Shown piece by piece: positions 28,493-38,308 of a DNA stretch of 64,000 nucleotides. Position 1 is the stretch's first letter. The number at the start of each line of letters is the position of its first letter. Under the pieces are notes generated by a model. It was not told the origin of the DNA. It did not search any database and saw nothing but the letters and a program-made list of their open reading frames with translations. Origin of the DNA: Qipengyuania gaetbuli (GTDB lineage Bacteria > Pseudomonadota > Alphaproteobacteria > Sphingomonadales > Sphingomonadaceae); assembly GCF_009827315.1 (NCBI RefSeq), contig NZ_WTYF01000004.1:1364001-1428000 (forward strand), given 5' to 3'. Both the position numbers and the translations under genes were made by a program.

Positions 28493-31400
28493 TCCCGTTC
28501 CTCCCCGTATCCGCCCCCGCCGGGCGTCAGAATGACGAAAGCGTCGCCCGGCTTCATTTCGGCATGACCGGTCGCGCCCAGTTCCTCGATGCTGCCATCG
28601 GTGCGTTCGACCCAGTTGTGCCCCGGCTGCGCATCGCCGCCGCCGCAAATCCCGCGCGGCGCGATTGCTCGCCGGTTGGCGAGCATGTTCGCGCGCATGG
28701 GTTCGAGGAATGTGACGCGCCGCTCCACCCCGTCGCCCCCGCGATGCACGCCCCTGCCTCCCGAGCCGCGCCTGATGGCGAAGCGGTCGAGCCGCACCGG
28801 CAGGCGCGTTTCCAGGATTTCGGGATCGGTCAGGCGCGAATTGGTCATGTGGGTCTGCACCGCACTGGTCCCCTCGTGATCTGGGCCTGCGCCCGAACCG
28901 CCGGCGATAGTCTCGTAATACTGGTGCCGCTCGTTGCCGAAGGTGAAATTGTTCATCGTGCCCTGTGACGGCGCAAGCTTGCCGGTCGCAGCGAACAGCG
29001 CGTCGGTGACGACCTGGCTCGTCTCCACATTGCCCGCCACGACCGCTGCGCCCGGTTCGGGGTCGAGCATCGAACCTTCGGGCACGACCAGTTCGACCGG
29101 CCGCAGGCACCCGTCGTTCATCGGGATGGCATCGTCGATCAGCGTACGCAGGACATAAAGGGCCGCCGCACGCGTGATTGAGCGCGGCGCGTTGAAATTG
29201 TCGGGCAGCTGCATACTGGTCCCGGTGAAGTCGAACACGGCGCTGCGGCTTTCGCGGTCGATGCGGATGGCCACCCTGACCTCGGCCCCGTTGTCCATCG
29301 GATAGGCGAAGCTGCCGTCGTCCAGCCGGTCCAGCAGCCGCCGCACGCTTTCCTCCGCATTTGCGAGGACGTGGCCCATGTAGGCCGCGACTACCGCCTC
29401 GCCCTGGTCGCGCGCCGACTGGACGAGTAGTTCGCTCCCCCGCGTGCAGGCGGCCAGTTGCGCGCGCAAATCGGAGATATTGCGGTCGGGATTGCGCGCC
29501 GGATAGCGGGCCGATGCGAGGACTTCGCGCACGGCGTCCTCGCGAAAATGGCCCTCGTCCACCATCAGGAGGTTGTCGATGAGGACGCCCTCTTCCTCGA
29601 TCGTGGCGCTTTCGGGCGGCATGGAACCCGGCGCGATGCCGCCAATGTCCGCATGGTGGCCGCGCGCCGCAACGAAGGCATCCGGTTCATCGCCAGTCTC
29701 GCCATAGAACACCGGCACAATGACCGTGATGTCGGGCAGATGCGTGCCGCCGCGATAAGGGTCGTTGAGGACATAGGCATCGCCCCGCCGGAAGCCGCGT
29801 CCGTCGCGTGCTTCGCCGCGCGCCTCGATGACGCGGGCGATGCTGTCGCCCATCGAACCGAGGTGCACAGGGATATGCGGTGCATTGGCGATCAGCGCGC
29901 CGCTCGCATCAAACAGCGCGCAGGAGAAATCGAGCCGCTCCTTGATGTTCACCGAAGTCGCGGTCGACTGGAGGACCACGCCCATTTCCTCGGCAATGGC
30001 CATGAAGAGGTTGTTGAATATTTCGAGCCGGACAGGATCGACAATTGTTCCGGCCGCACGGTCGCGTTCGAGCGCCTCGGTCCGGGTGAGGACCAGGCTG
30101 CCCTCCTTGGCGAGCCGCGCGTGCCAGCCGGGTTCCACCACGGTGGTCGAGCCGGGATCGATGACCAGCGCTGGTCCGGCAATTTCCTCGCCAACCTTCA
30201 TCGAACTGCGTTCCACCGTCGGCCATGTGCCGCTGGCAGTGCCTCTTGCCTCCTGCGGCTCCGCCTCGACCGCGCCGAGCCCGCCAGATGTGCCGCTGGC
30301 TTCGACGCTCAGCGCCTCCACAACAATGGGCGCAGTCTCGTCCGAATAGCCGAAGCGCTGGCGGTGAAGCTTGCGGAAGGCCGCGTCCATTTCGCGCGTC
30401 TCGCCGCAAGGTACGGCCAGCATGGAATCGCTGCCCGCGAAGCGCAGCCGTGCGCTCGCATCGATGCGGATGTCCTCGACACCCTGTGCGACAAGAGCAT
30501 CCCGCGCCTCGGCTTCCAGCGCGGCCAGATCGGCAGAATAATCGTCGCCCAGCGCGCGCACTAGGCTGACTTCGCGGATCGTCTTCACGGGTGCAAGGCC
30601 GATACCATAGGCGGACAGGATGCCGGCCAGCGGATGCACGAGGACGGTCTCGATGCCGAGTTCGTCGGCCACCTTGCAGGCGTGCTGCCCGCCCGCACCT
30701 CCGAAACAGGCCAGCGCGTACGCGGTGACGTCGTGCCCGCGCGCGACCGATATCTTGCGGATCGCATTGGCCATGGAGTCGACCGCGATGGCGAGGAAGC
30801 CTTCGGCGATTTCCTCCAGCGGCCTCGGCTCTGGCAACAACGCCGCCACTTCCTCCAGCCGCCGGCGCGCTGCTTCCGGATCGAGTGGTTCGTCACCTGC
30901 AGGCCCGAAGACACTCGGAAAGAAGGCCGGATCGAGCCTGCCGAGGAACAGGTTGCAATCGGTCACCGTCAGCGGTCCGCCCTTGCGGTAACAGGCCGGT
31001 CCCGGATCCGCGCCTGCGCTTTCAGGTCCGACGCGAAAGCGCGAGCCATCGAAACGGCAGATCGAGCCCCCGCCTGCAGCCACAGTGTGTATCTGCATCA
31101 TAGGCGCGGCCACGCGCACGCCCGCCACGACGCTATCGCCGGTTAGCTCGAACTCGCCCGAATAATGCGCGACGTCGGTGCTGGTCCCGCCCATGTCGAA
31201 GCCGATAATCCGATGATACCCGAGCGGAGCGCTGGCTGCGACCATGCCGACCACGCCGCCGGCCGGACCGGACAGGATCGCATCCTTGCCGCGGAAGGCG
31301 CCGACTTCGGCGAGGCCGCCGTTCGACTGCATGAAGCGCAGCCTTTCGGCCCCGGGAAGTTCCGCCTGCAACCCGTCGGTGTAACGCCTCAGAACGGGCG

Positions 31401-32040
31401 ATAGATAGGCATCCACCACCGTCGTATCGCCCCGTGGGACGAGCTTGATCAGCGGGCTGACCTCGTGGCTGACGCTGACCTGCGCGAAGCCCATATCGCG
31501 CGCGATCGCAGCGATTTGGGTCTCGTGAGCGCGATATTTCCACCCGTGCACCAGCACGATGGCAAGGGCATCGAAACCTTCCGTGCGCAGCTCTTCGAGA
31601 TCGGCACGGACCTGCGCCTCGTCGAGCGGTTGGAGGACTTCGCCATCCACCGCGACGCGTTCGGTCACCTCGACCACGCGCGCAGGCAATTGTTCGGGCA
31701 GGACGATATGGCGCGCGAAAATCTCGGGCCGCGCCTGCGTCCCGATGCGCAGCGCATCGCCGAACCCGCGCGTTATCAGCAGGGCCAACCGCTCTCCCTT
31801 GCGCTCGAGCAGCGCATTGGTCGCCACCGTGGTGCCCACGCGCAGTTCGGCAATCGGGCCCGGGCCGTGGCGTGCCATGAGACGGCGCACCGCCTCGCTC
31901 GCCGCATCGGCATAATGGCCGGGGTTTTCGCTCAGCAGCTTGTCGGTCACCAGCCGCCCTGCGGGCGTGGTGGCGACGACATCGGTAAAGGTCCCCCCGC
32001 GATCGATCGCGAAGCGCCATGCGGCTGCTCTCTCGCTCAT
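28489..32040 (-). CDS. Fused hydantoinase A/B, 5-oxoprolinase type
   Basis: This 1183-residue protein carries both subunits in one chain. The HyuA half (residues about 5-690) opens with the ATPase-fold motif [11 protein letters not shown] and includes [12 protein letters not shown]. The HyuB half (about 715-1180) has [31 protein letters not shown] and a C-terminal glycine-rich GGGGYGEE. Eukaryotic 5-oxoprolinase is fused in the same order, whereas many bacterial hydantoinases are two genes. The reaction would be ATP-dependent opening of 5-oxo-L-proline to glutamate, or of a hydantoin; the sequence does not decide. ATG 32040 was chosen over a GTG three codons upstream. Confidence 0.85.
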   Translation of the reverse strand: MSERAAAWRFAIDRGGTFTDVVATTPAGRLVTDKLLSENPGHYADAASEAVRRLMARHGPGPIAELRVGTTVATNALLERKGERLALLITRGFGDALRIGTQARPEIFARHIVLPEQLPARVVEVTERVAVDGEVLQPLDEAQVRADLEELRTEGFDALAIVLVHGWKYRAHETQIAAIARDMGFAQVSVSHEVSPLIKLVPRGDTTVVDAYLSPVLRRYTDGLQAELPGAERLRFMQSNGGLAEVGAFRGKDAILSGPAGGVVGMVAASAPLGYHRIIGFDMGGTSTDVAHYSGEFELTGDSVVAGVRVAAPMMQIHTVAAGGGSICRFDGSRFRVGPESAGADPGPACYRKGGPLTVTDCNLFLGRLDPAFFPSVFGPAGDEPLDPEAARRRLEEVAALLPEPRPLEEIAEGFLAIAVDSMANAIRKISVARGHDVTAYALACFGGAGGQHACKVADELGIETVLVHPLAGILSAYGIGLAPVKTIREVSLVRALGDDYSADLAALEAEARDALVAQGVEDIRIDASARLRFAGSDSMLAVPCGETREMDAAFRKLHRQRFGYSDETAPIVVEALSVEASGTSGGLGAVEAEPQEARGTASGTWPTVERSSMKVGEEIAGPALVIDPGSTTVVEPGWHARLAKEGSLVLTRTEALERDRAAGTIVDPVRLEIFNNLFMAIAEEMGVVLQSTATSVNIKERLDFSCALFDASGALIANAPHIPVHLGSMGDSIARVIEARGEARDGRGFRRGDAYVLNDPYRGGTHLPDITVIVPVFYGETGDEPDAFVAARGHHADIGGIAPGSMPPESATIEEEGVLIDNLLMVDEGHFREDAVREVLASARYPARNPDRNISDLRAQLAACTRGSELLVQSARDQGEAVVAAYMGHVLANAEESVRRLLDRLDDGSFAYPMDNGAEVRVAIRIDRESRSAVFDFTGTSMQLPDNFNAPRSITRAAALYVLRTLIDDAIPMNDGCLRPVELVVPEGSMLDPEPGAAVVAGNVETSQVVTDALFAATGKLAPSQGTMNNFTFGNERHQYYETIAGGSGAGPDHEGTSAVQTHMTNSRLTDPEILETRLPVRLDRFAIRRGSGGRGVHRGGDGVERRVTFLEPMRANMLANRRAIAPRGICGGGDAQPGHNWVERTDGSIEELGATGHAEMKPGDAFVILTPGGGGYGEERE

Positions 32041-32087
32041 CGCGCGCACCCTAGGCGCGCGCGCGGCTCATGCAAGACGCGATCGGA

Positions 32088-32125
32088 CCGCCGCGCCGCG
32101 ACGCATCATGCGAACGGCGCGGCGG
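32088..32125. terminator. Strong GC hairpin between convergently spaced minus-strand genes
   Basis: A perfect 11-base inverted repeat (CCGCCGCGCCG and its complement) with a 16-base loop lies between the stop of the small lipoprotein gene and the start of the oxoprolinase gene, both on the minus strand. It is placed where a terminator for the lipoprotein message would be expected, but neither side has a T-run, so it may instead stabilise the 3' end or work with Rho. Confidence 0.4.
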
Positions 32126-32140
32126 CGCCGGTAATCGTGG

Positions 32141-32545
32141 CTATTCGGCGGCTTCTGCCGCGCGCGGCTTGACGGTGACGGATGTGCCTTCGTCGGAAGT
32201 GGCGGTGAAGGAACCGTCCGCTCCTTGCTCGCCTTCGGTCCAGCACAGGCCGTCTTCACCCGTCGGCGTGAAACAGGACTTGCCGTCCACGACCGCCCAG
32301 GTGCCGGAAATCTGCGAACCATCGGCAGCGGTCGCGACATAGGTCCCGTCGGCGCTGGTTTCCATCACGGACGCAGTCCCGTCTTCCCAGGTCACGTCAT
32401 AGGTGCCGGGCCCCGTACCGTTGGCGGTCGTCATTTCAGGGGCTTCGGCAGCGGCCGGTGTTTCCTCGGCAGCCGGTTCTTCTGCCGGTTCGGCAGTGCA
32501 GGCAACAAGGGTCAGTGGCAGGATGGCAATGGCAAGATAGCGCAT
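32141..32545 (-). CDS. Small putative lipoprotein, unknown
   Basis: This 134-residue protein begins MRYLAIAILPLTLVACT, a lipoprotein signal with cysteine at residue 16. A low-complexity Ala/Glu/Pro linker (about residues 18-40) follows, then a small domain of repeated short strands, rich in Thr, Gly and Asp, with cysteines in KSCFT and GLCWTE that could form a disulfide. The start at 32545 has a GGGAGG site upstream; the frame continues ten codons further without signal character. I recognise no family beyond general similarity to short sphingomonad lipoproteins. It is a single gene between the oxoprolinase cassette and an aldehyde dehydrogenase. Confidence 0.65.
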   Translation of the reverse strand: MRYLAIAILPLTLVACTAEPAEEPAAEETPAAAEAPEMTTANGTGPGTYDVTWEDGTASVMETSADGTYVATAADGSQISGTWAVVDGKSCFTPTGEDGLCWTEGEQGADGSFTATSDEGTSVTVKPRAAEAAE

Positions 32546-32634
32546 GAGGTCTCTCCCTCCCAAAAGGGCGACCACAGGCGCTCTCTTACCACGCCTTCAT
32601 CAAAAGCGGAAACGCCGTTCCGCTTGGGGGCGGA

Positions 32635-34059
32635 TCAGATATCCGCGTCGCGCTTCACCGTGATGACCTGCGGATAGGTGAATTCCTTGAGGCCATCGAT
32701 GCCGTATTCCGCGCCGAAGCCGGACTGCTTGTGCCCGCCGAAGGGCGCCAGCGGCGAGATGTGGAGATATTCATTCACCCACACCGTGCCGGTTTCCAGC
32801 TGTTCGGCGATCTCGACGCCCTTGTCGGCATCCTTGGTCCAGACCGCACCGGCAAGGCCGTATTCGGAATTGTTGGCGCGCTCGATCGCTTCCTCGACGC
32901 TGGAGAACTTCATCAGCGGCATGACCGGGCCGAACTGTTCCTCGGCCACGATACGCGCGTCCTCCGGCGGATTGTCGAGGATGGTGATCGGCACGTAATA
33001 ACCCGTGCCCGACGGATCGACGTCGCCGCCGGTAAGGAACTGGTAGCCCTGGTCCTTGGCGTCCTGGATCAATTCGCACACGCGGTCGAACTGCTTCTTG
33101 TTCTGGATCGGGCCGACGCCGGTGCCCTGCTGCGAACCGTCGCCCACGACCACGCCCTTGGCATATTCTGCGATCGCTTTCGACAGGTCGTCGTAAATGT
33201 CCTCGTGGATGTAGATGCGCTTGGCCGCGACGCAGATCTGGCCGGCGTTGGAGAAGCTCGACCAGAACAGCTGTTCGGCGACCTTCTCGACATCGGCGTC
33301 AGGCAGGACGATGGACGCGTCGTTACCGCCCAGTTCCAGCGTGATGCGCTTGAGGTCACGGCTGGCGCCTTCCATGATCTTCTTGCCGGTCGCGGTGGAG
33401 CCGGTGAAGGTGATCTTGTCGATGTCCGGATGCTCGGTGATCAGCGGGCCGAGCTCGTCGGGACCGGTGATGATGTTCACCGTGCCGGCGGGGACGATAT
33501 CCTTGATCAGTTCCGCGATCCGCAGCGTGGTCAGCGGAGTGAAGGGCGAGGGCTTGAGCACGATGGTGCAGCCCGAAACCAGCGCAGGGACGATCTTCTG
33601 GATCGCCATCATGACCGGGAAGTTCCACGGCACGATGCCGCCGACCACGCCCACCGGCACGCGGCGGGTGCGCGACAGGCGGGTGTCGTCGTCCTGGTTG
33701 ATCACGTCGTCGAGCGTCAGCGTCGACTGGGCGGCGGCAAGGCCGGCAGCACCGAAGATTTCCATCTGCGCCTGCGCGTGCGGCTTGCCCTGTTCGGTGG
33801 TCAGCAGGCGGAACAGTTCATCGCCATTGTCCTTGATCGCGGCGGCAATGCCCTGGACCACCTTCTGGCGTTCTTCGGCACTGGTCTTGCGCCAGCTCTT
33901 GAAGGCGCGGCGCGCAGCGGCGACGGCGCGGTCTAGTTCGTCCTTCCCGCAGGACGGGACGAGGCCGACGACTTCCTCGTTGGCCGGGTTCACGACCTCG
34001 AATGTGTCGGAGGTGGTGACCATCTCCCCGTCGATCAGGTTCGCATAGGTCTTGGTCAT
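32635..34059 (-). CDS. NAD(P)-dependent aldehyde dehydrogenase
   Basis: This 474-residue ALDH-family enzyme has an intact active site: E242 in TLELGGNDAS and the nucleophile C276 in NAGQICVAAKRIY, with the normal spacing of 34. The cofactor-site segments PWNFPVM and FTGSTATGKKI and the C-terminal PFGGHKQSGFG are all present. Substrate cannot be assigned; the nearest families act on general aliphatic aldehydes or aminoaldehydes. It is a single gene, 89 bases from the small lipoprotein and 75 bases from the remnant near the tRNA. Confidence 0.85.
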   Translation of the reverse strand: MTKTYANLIDGEMVTTSDTFEVVNPANEEVVGLVPSCGKDELDRAVAAARRAFKSWRKTSAEERQKVVQGIAAAIKDNGDELFRLLTTEQGKPHAQAQMEIFGAAGLAAAQSTLTLDDVINQDDDTRLSRTRRVPVGVVGGIVPWNFPVMMAIQKIVPALVSGCTIVLKPSPFTPLTTLRIAELIKDIVPAGTVNIITGPDELGPLITEHPDIDKITFTGSTATGKKIMEGASRDLKRITLELGGNDASIVLPDADVEKVAEQLFWSSFSNAGQICVAAKRIYIHEDIYDDLSKAIAEYAKGVVVGDGSQQGTGVGPIQNKKQFDRVCELIQDAKDQGYQFLTGGDVDPSGTGYYVPITILDNPPEDARIVAEEQFGPVMPLMKFSSVEEAIERANNSEYGLAGAVWTKDADKGVEIAEQLETGTVWVNEYLHISPLAPFGGHKQSGFGAEYGIDGLKEFTYPQVITVKRDADI

Positions 34060-34134
34060 GGTTCTCTCTCCTCAAGCCGCAAGAATCGGTTGCTTATCGA
34101 GACCCTATATGGCGCGCGGTCCCGCGACAATGCG

Positions 34135-34257
34135 CTATCGCTCGAAGCGGACTTCGCCTGCGTTGTAGTCGAACTCGAACAGCGTATCGCCGCGCCTTCG
34201 CCGGCGGATCCCTTCGGGCAGCGGCTCCGCTTCCGGGCCTGTCGCTTTCCAGCGAAT
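34135..34257 (-). pseudogene. Possible C-terminal remnant of a GH42-like beta-galactosidase
   Basis: Read on the minus strand, this stretch encodes about 40 codons ending in EPLPEGIRRRRRGDTLFEF and DYNAGEVRFER followed by a stop. The pattern LPEG-x-RxRRG-x(4)-F-x-F-x-Y resembles what I recall of the extreme C-terminus of GH42 beta-galactosidases. No start codon or rest of the gene is present: going upstream it runs straight into the tRNA-Ser at 34289. I read it as the tail of a gene whose body was lost by a deletion or insertion at the tRNA. A chance open frame cannot be excluded. Confidence 0.4.
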
Positions 34258-34288
34258 AGCAGTTCGTTCGGTTCTGGAAGATGGTGAC

Positions 34289-34378
<90 letters not shown>

Positions 34379-34539
34379 GCATGTCGGGTGCGCTTATCGG
34401 GCCATGGGCCCCGGTCGAAGCGAGCGCGCCCGTTAGCCCACGCCGCGGGCATTGCCAAGCCCTTTCGCGTGCGAAATCGGGGGACGAGAGCCGTGCTGCG
34501 CTTGTGCCCGGCCATATCGATCCCATATTCTCTCCAGAC

Positions 34540-34920
34540 ATGGACAGGACTTTGTTTTTCTCTCCGCAGGCAGGCCGCACTCTCGAGGCGCCCCGCCGTA
34601 TCCGCACCCGCTTCGCGATCGGCGACGTCGTCCGGCACAAGGTGTTCGATTTCAGGGGCGTGATCTTCGATATCGATCCCGTCTTCGCCAATAGCGAGGA
34701 ATGGTATTCGGCGATCCCCGAAGACATAAGGCCGGATCGCAACCAGCCCTTCTACCACCTGCTCGCCGAAAGCGACGAAAGCGATTACGTCGCCTACGTC
34801 AGCCAGCAGAACCTCATCGGCGATGCGCTGGCGGGGCCCGTTTCGCATCCCGACGTGCACCAGTATTTCCAGCATTTCGAACACGGGCGCTACCGGATGC
34901 GCCGCAAGCTCACCCACTAG
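34540..34920 (+). CDS. hspQ: Heat shock protein HspQ (YccV-like)
   Basis: The 126-residue protein has the compact YccV/HspQ domain: FAIGDVVRHKVFDFRGVIFD (residues about 21-40), EEWYSAIPEDIRPDRNQPFY (49-68) and the C-terminal AYVSQQNL and YRMRRKLTH segments. In E. coli HspQ influences Lon specificity and was also described as binding hemimethylated DNA. The start ATG 34540 fits family length, but no clear ribosome-binding site is visible; an upstream in-frame ATG would add about 50 non-conserved residues. It stands alone between two tRNA-Ser genes. Confidence 0.88.
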   Translation: MDRTLFFSPQAGRTLEAPRRIRTRFAIGDVVRHKVFDFRGVIFDIDPVFANSEEWYSAIPEDIRPDRNQPFYHLLAESDESDYVAYVSQQNLIGDALAGPVSHPDVHQYFQHFEHGRYRMRRKLTH

Positions 34921-34987
34921 CATTGCAGCCGTCTTGCGCTGCTTGGGCAACCCCGCTAGAGGCGCGCCCTTGCCCTAGCCGGCATGC

Positions 34988-35078
34988 GGAGCAGTGGCCG
35001 AGTGGTCGAAGGCGCACGCCTGGAAAGTGTGTATACGGTAACCCCGTATCGAGGGTTCGAATCCCTCCTGCTCCGCCA
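34988..35078 (+). tRNA. tRNA-Ser(GGA)
   Basis: This 91-base class II tRNA has acceptor GGAGCAG pairing with CTGCTCC, discriminator G and an encoded CCA. The anticodon arm is CACGC-CTGGAAA-GTGTG, anticodon GGA (serine, UCC/UCU). The variable and T arms are nearly the same as in the tRNA-Ser(CGA) 600 bases away on the other strand. Confidence 0.95.
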
Positions 35079-35200
35079 CTTTCCCAATGAATTCATCGGC
35101 TAAAGCCGCCCCGCGCTTCCCAATCCACGCTGCGCCGCGGCTTGCCCGCCCGGGTTTGCCGTGTTTAATGTCGCGCCAGTGATCGGGTGAGGCAACGGGG

Positions 35201-37603
35201 GTGCGCCGGGTGCGAAAACTAGTCTGGGCGATCCTGTTCGTCTTTGCCGCTTCAGCGCTCGGCAATCCGGCGCTGCTTGCGCAGGATGCTCAGCCCGCGG
35301 CACAGGAACCCGCAGCACCGACTAAGCCTGCCCGCGATATCGAGAATATCTCCGCAGAGCAGATCGAGGCCGACCCGGTCGGCATCGCGACCGAAATCCT
35401 TTCGACCCCGCCCGGACAATATAGCCTCGAGCGCCTCGCCAAGTTGCGCCAGTTGCGCTCCGCCCTCGGGAAGAGGCGTGAGGAAGCCCGCGCGATTGCC
35501 GATGCAGGAACGCTGGATTCACGGATTATCGAAGCCCAGATCGAAACGCTCGGCCCCGCCCCTGCGGAAGGCGAGACGGAGCCTGCAGCCACGTCGAAAC
35601 GGCGCGAAATCCTCTCCCAGCGTCTATCGGAGGAACTCGCACCGCTGCTCGTACTGCGCGAACATCAGGTGCGTGCCGCCACGCTTATCACCGAAGTGGA
35701 TGAACGGATTGCCACAATCCAGGAGGACCGGCTCTTCAGCTTCAACGGAACCCCCCTGAACCCGGCAACGTGGGCTAGCGCGATCACCGCCGCAGGCTCC
35801 ACGCTCACCTGGTATTTTGGAAAGTCGAGCATTGGAGCGATAGCCATTGGACTGTCACTCCTACTCGTTATCCCCGCCGGAATCCTCTGGCTCGGCAGGA
35901 AGTGGATGGCGACTGTGCGCAGCCGGGCAAAAGCCGCATCTAGCAGTGCCCGAAGTCTGGCGATCCTTCTGGTCGAAGATATTACCGGGCTGCTCATCGC
36001 CGTATTGGTCGTTGGCTCAATGGCATGCGGTGTGGCCGCACTCAGTTGGGGAGCTGCACCCCAAACCCTACTCCTGCAAATCTCTGTCATGGCTTTCGTC
36101 AGCGGGATTACGATTGCAGTCGCGCGCTGGCTGGGTCGGAGCATCTTCCGCTCGCCTATCGAGAGCTTGCGGATCGTCCTGCTACCCGAAGCTCTCGGGC
36201 GGCAAGCCTCGCGACTGACCGGGCTTATCGGGGTTACCATCGCGCTCGAAGCATTCCTCGAGGTAGTCGAGAACGACGGCATCGTCGTGTTGGCCGTATC
36301 GCGCCTGTTGTCCGCATTGCTGGTCCTGTGGGGTAGCTGGCTTGTATGGCGACTTGCCGGAATCATAGCGCGGCGCGAACGAAAGCCTCCCGAGCCCGAC
36401 CCGCTGGCCGACCAAGCCTCGAACGAGGTCGAGATACACGAGGCGATCGATTTCGCCGGCCCCTTGAGCAAGCTGGTCAAGGTCGTCGCACTCGCCGCCG
36501 TGGCTTCGGCAGTCGCGGGCTTCGTCTATCTGGCACGCGAAATTTTCTTCGATATCGTCGGGACGCTTGCCGTTATCGCGATGGCCTTTCTCGTCCAGCG
36601 GACCCTGCGATTGATCCTTGTGGTACTTGCCGAAGGGTATTTGCGCCGGTTCCGCGGCATCATCCATCTTCTGCCGGTATTTACGGGCTTCTTCATCGCG
36701 CTGGCCGCGGTCCCGTTACTGGCGATCATCTGGGGCTATAACGGCCAGGAAATCATCGACGGAATCATTGCCCTGCGGAACGGCGTCACGCTGGGTGACA
36801 TCACCATTTCCGCAGGCGATGTGTTCGCCTTTGCGCTCGTCTTCTTCCTCGGCTTTGTCATCACACGGTGGATCCAGCGCATCCTGCGCTTGTCGATTTT
36901 GCCGCAATTCGCGCTCGACCTCGGGGCGCGCTCGGCGATCGTCACCATAGTCGGTTACGTCGGCATTGTGCTGGCGGCGATAATCGCCATCACTTCCACC
37001 GGTCTCGACCTGTCGAGCCTCGCCTTCGTCGCAGGCGCGCTGTCGGTCGGCCTCGGTTTCGGCCTCCAATCGGTGGTGGAGAATTTCGTCAGCGGCATCA
37101 TCCTGCTGCTGGAAAGGCCTGTGCGCGAGGGCGACTGGGTAGAGGTCGGCCCCTATTCGGGCATCGTGCGCAAGATCTCCGTCCGCTCGACCCGGATCGA
37201 GACATTCGACAATCATCAGATCATCGTTCCGAACTCGCAACTCATCACCGAGACCGTCAAGAACCTCAGCTTCGCCGGGGATGCCGCGCGCATTATCGTG
37301 CCGGTCGGGGTCGCCTACGACACCGATCTGGACAAGGCGCGCACTGTATTGCTCGAAGTCGCAGCAGCCAACGAGCTAGTGATCGACGATCCCGCGCCGT
37401 CCGTTGCAGTCGAGGATTTCGGCGACAATTCGATCAACCTCAAGCTTCTGGCCTTCGTCCGCGACGTGACGACTGGAGCGGGGGTCAAGTCGGACCTGAG
37501 CTTCGCCGTCGCGAAACGCTTTGCGCAGGAAGGCATCGAAATTCCCTTCCCGCAGCGGGTCGTGACGCTGCGCGACGAACGCGCCGCGCCCGCCGGCGGC
37601 TAG
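35201..37603 (+). CDS. Large MscS-family mechanosensitive channel with DUF3772-like N-terminus
   Basis: This 800-residue protein has an N-terminal signal peptide (about residues 1-27), a soluble, partly coiled periplasmic region to about 190 that resembles the DUF3772 domain, then about ten membrane helices and a C-terminal MscS domain. The glycine/alanine-rich pore helix is VAGALSVGLGFGLQSVVENF around residues 608-627, followed by the beta-domain segment FDNHQIIVPNSQLI. It should release solutes on hypo-osmotic shock. It starts at GTG 35201. Parts of the gene (about 35800-36700) use more A/T-ending codons than its neighbours. Confidence 0.85.
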   Translation: MRRVRKLVWAILFVFAASALGNPALLAQDAQPAAQEPAAPTKPARDIENISAEQIEADPVGIATEILSTPPGQYSLERLAKLRQLRSALGKRREEARAIADAGTLDSRIIEAQIETLGPAPAEGETEPAATSKRREILSQRLSEELAPLLVLREHQVRAATLITEVDERIATIQEDRLFSFNGTPLNPATWASAITAAGSTLTWYFGKSSIGAIAIGLSLLLVIPAGILWLGRKWMATVRSRAKAASSSARSLAILLVEDITGLLIAVLVVGSMACGVAALSWGAAPQTLLLQISVMAFVSGITIAVARWLGRSIFRSPIESLRIVLLPEALGRQASRLTGLIGVTIALEAFLEVVENDGIVVLAVSRLLSALLVLWGSWLVWRLAGIIARRERKPPEPDPLADQASNEVEIHEAIDFAGPLSKLVKVVALAAVASAVAGFVYLAREIFFDIVGTLAVIAMAFLVQRTLRLILVVLAEGYLRRFRGIIHLLPVFTGFFIALAAVPLLAIIWGYNGQEIIDGIIALRNGVTLGDITISAGDVFAFALVFFLGFVITRWIQRILRLSILPQFALDLGARSAIVTIVGYVGIVLAAIIAITSTGLDLSSLAFVAGALSVGLGFGLQSVVENFVSGIILLLERPVREGDWVEVGPYSGIVRKISVRSTRIETFDNHQIIVPNSQLITETVKNLSFAGDAARIIVPVGVAYDTDLDKARTVLLEVAAANELVIDDPAPSVAVEDFGDNSINLKLLAFVRDVTTGAGVKSDLSFAVAKRFAQEGIEIPFPQRVVTLRDERAAPAGG

Positions 37604-37615
37604 CCGTGCAGGCGG

Positions 37616-38308
37616 TCAGATCTCGAAATTGAGGCGGTAACCCGGCTTGTAGACGAGCGTGATATCGGTAACCGACCGGTCGCCGAACCAGGTCGTGCGG
37701 TCCATCGTGAACAGCGCTTCCCCGGCAGCCGTCCCGAACAGTTCGGCAAGGCGTTCGTCGGCCACGCTGGCAGACAGGGCGACTTCCCCGCGGGAGAACG
37801 GGACTGTGCGCACCAGCCATTCGTTCGCGCTCGTCTCGGCAAGGTCCGCATCGCTGAATTCGGGCACCGTTTCCAGGTTCACCCAGCGCCGCTCGAAAGC
37901 AAAGGCCTTGCCGTCGGCGAGGTGAAGGCTCTCGAGAAAGGCGCAGCGCTGGTCCGTGCCAAGCCGCATCCTTTCGCGCAGCGCGGCAGGCGGCTTGCGC
38001 TGTTCGCGCCGCAGCACTCGGTGGGCGTATTCCTGTCCTCCTCCCTCCACCTGCTCGCGCAGGATCGGGATATTGACCTGCGCCTGCCTCGCCGGGAGCG
38101 GGCGCACGCGGGTCCCGCCCTTGCGCTTGCGCTCGACAATGCCTTCTTCGGCAAGGGCTTGGAGGGCGCGGTTCACCGTCGTGCGCGAACAGCCATATTC
38201 CTCGGCGAATTCGACCTCGCCCGGGATCAGCTCGCCCAGCTTCCATTCGCCGGCCACGATCCGGTCCCTGATCGCCTCGCGAATGCCGGAATGGGTTGCG
38301 CTGTTCAC
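37616..38308 (-). CDS. hutC: Histidine utilisation repressor (GntR/HutC family)
   Basis: This 230-residue regulator has a GntR winged helix (residues about 8-70, WKLGELIPGE and CSRTTVNRALQALAEEG) and a UTRA ligand-binding domain (about 90-225). HutC repressors release DNA when urocanate binds. The GTG start at 38308 overlaps the hutF stop as GTGA. A palindrome lies in the hutF-hutI gap, where the repressor should bind. Ten bases separate it from the convergent MscS gene. Confidence 0.92.
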   Translation of the reverse strand: MNSATHSGIREAIRDRIVAGEWKLGELIPGEVEFAEEYGCSRTTVNRALQALAEEGIVERKRKGGTRVRPLPARQAQVNIPILREQVEGGGQEYAHRVLRREQRKPPAALRERMRLGTDQRCAFLESLHLADGKAFAFERRWVNLETVPEFSDADLAETSANEWLVRTVPFSRGEVALSASVADERLAELFGTAAGEALFTMDRTTWFGDRSVTDITLVYKPGYRLNFEI

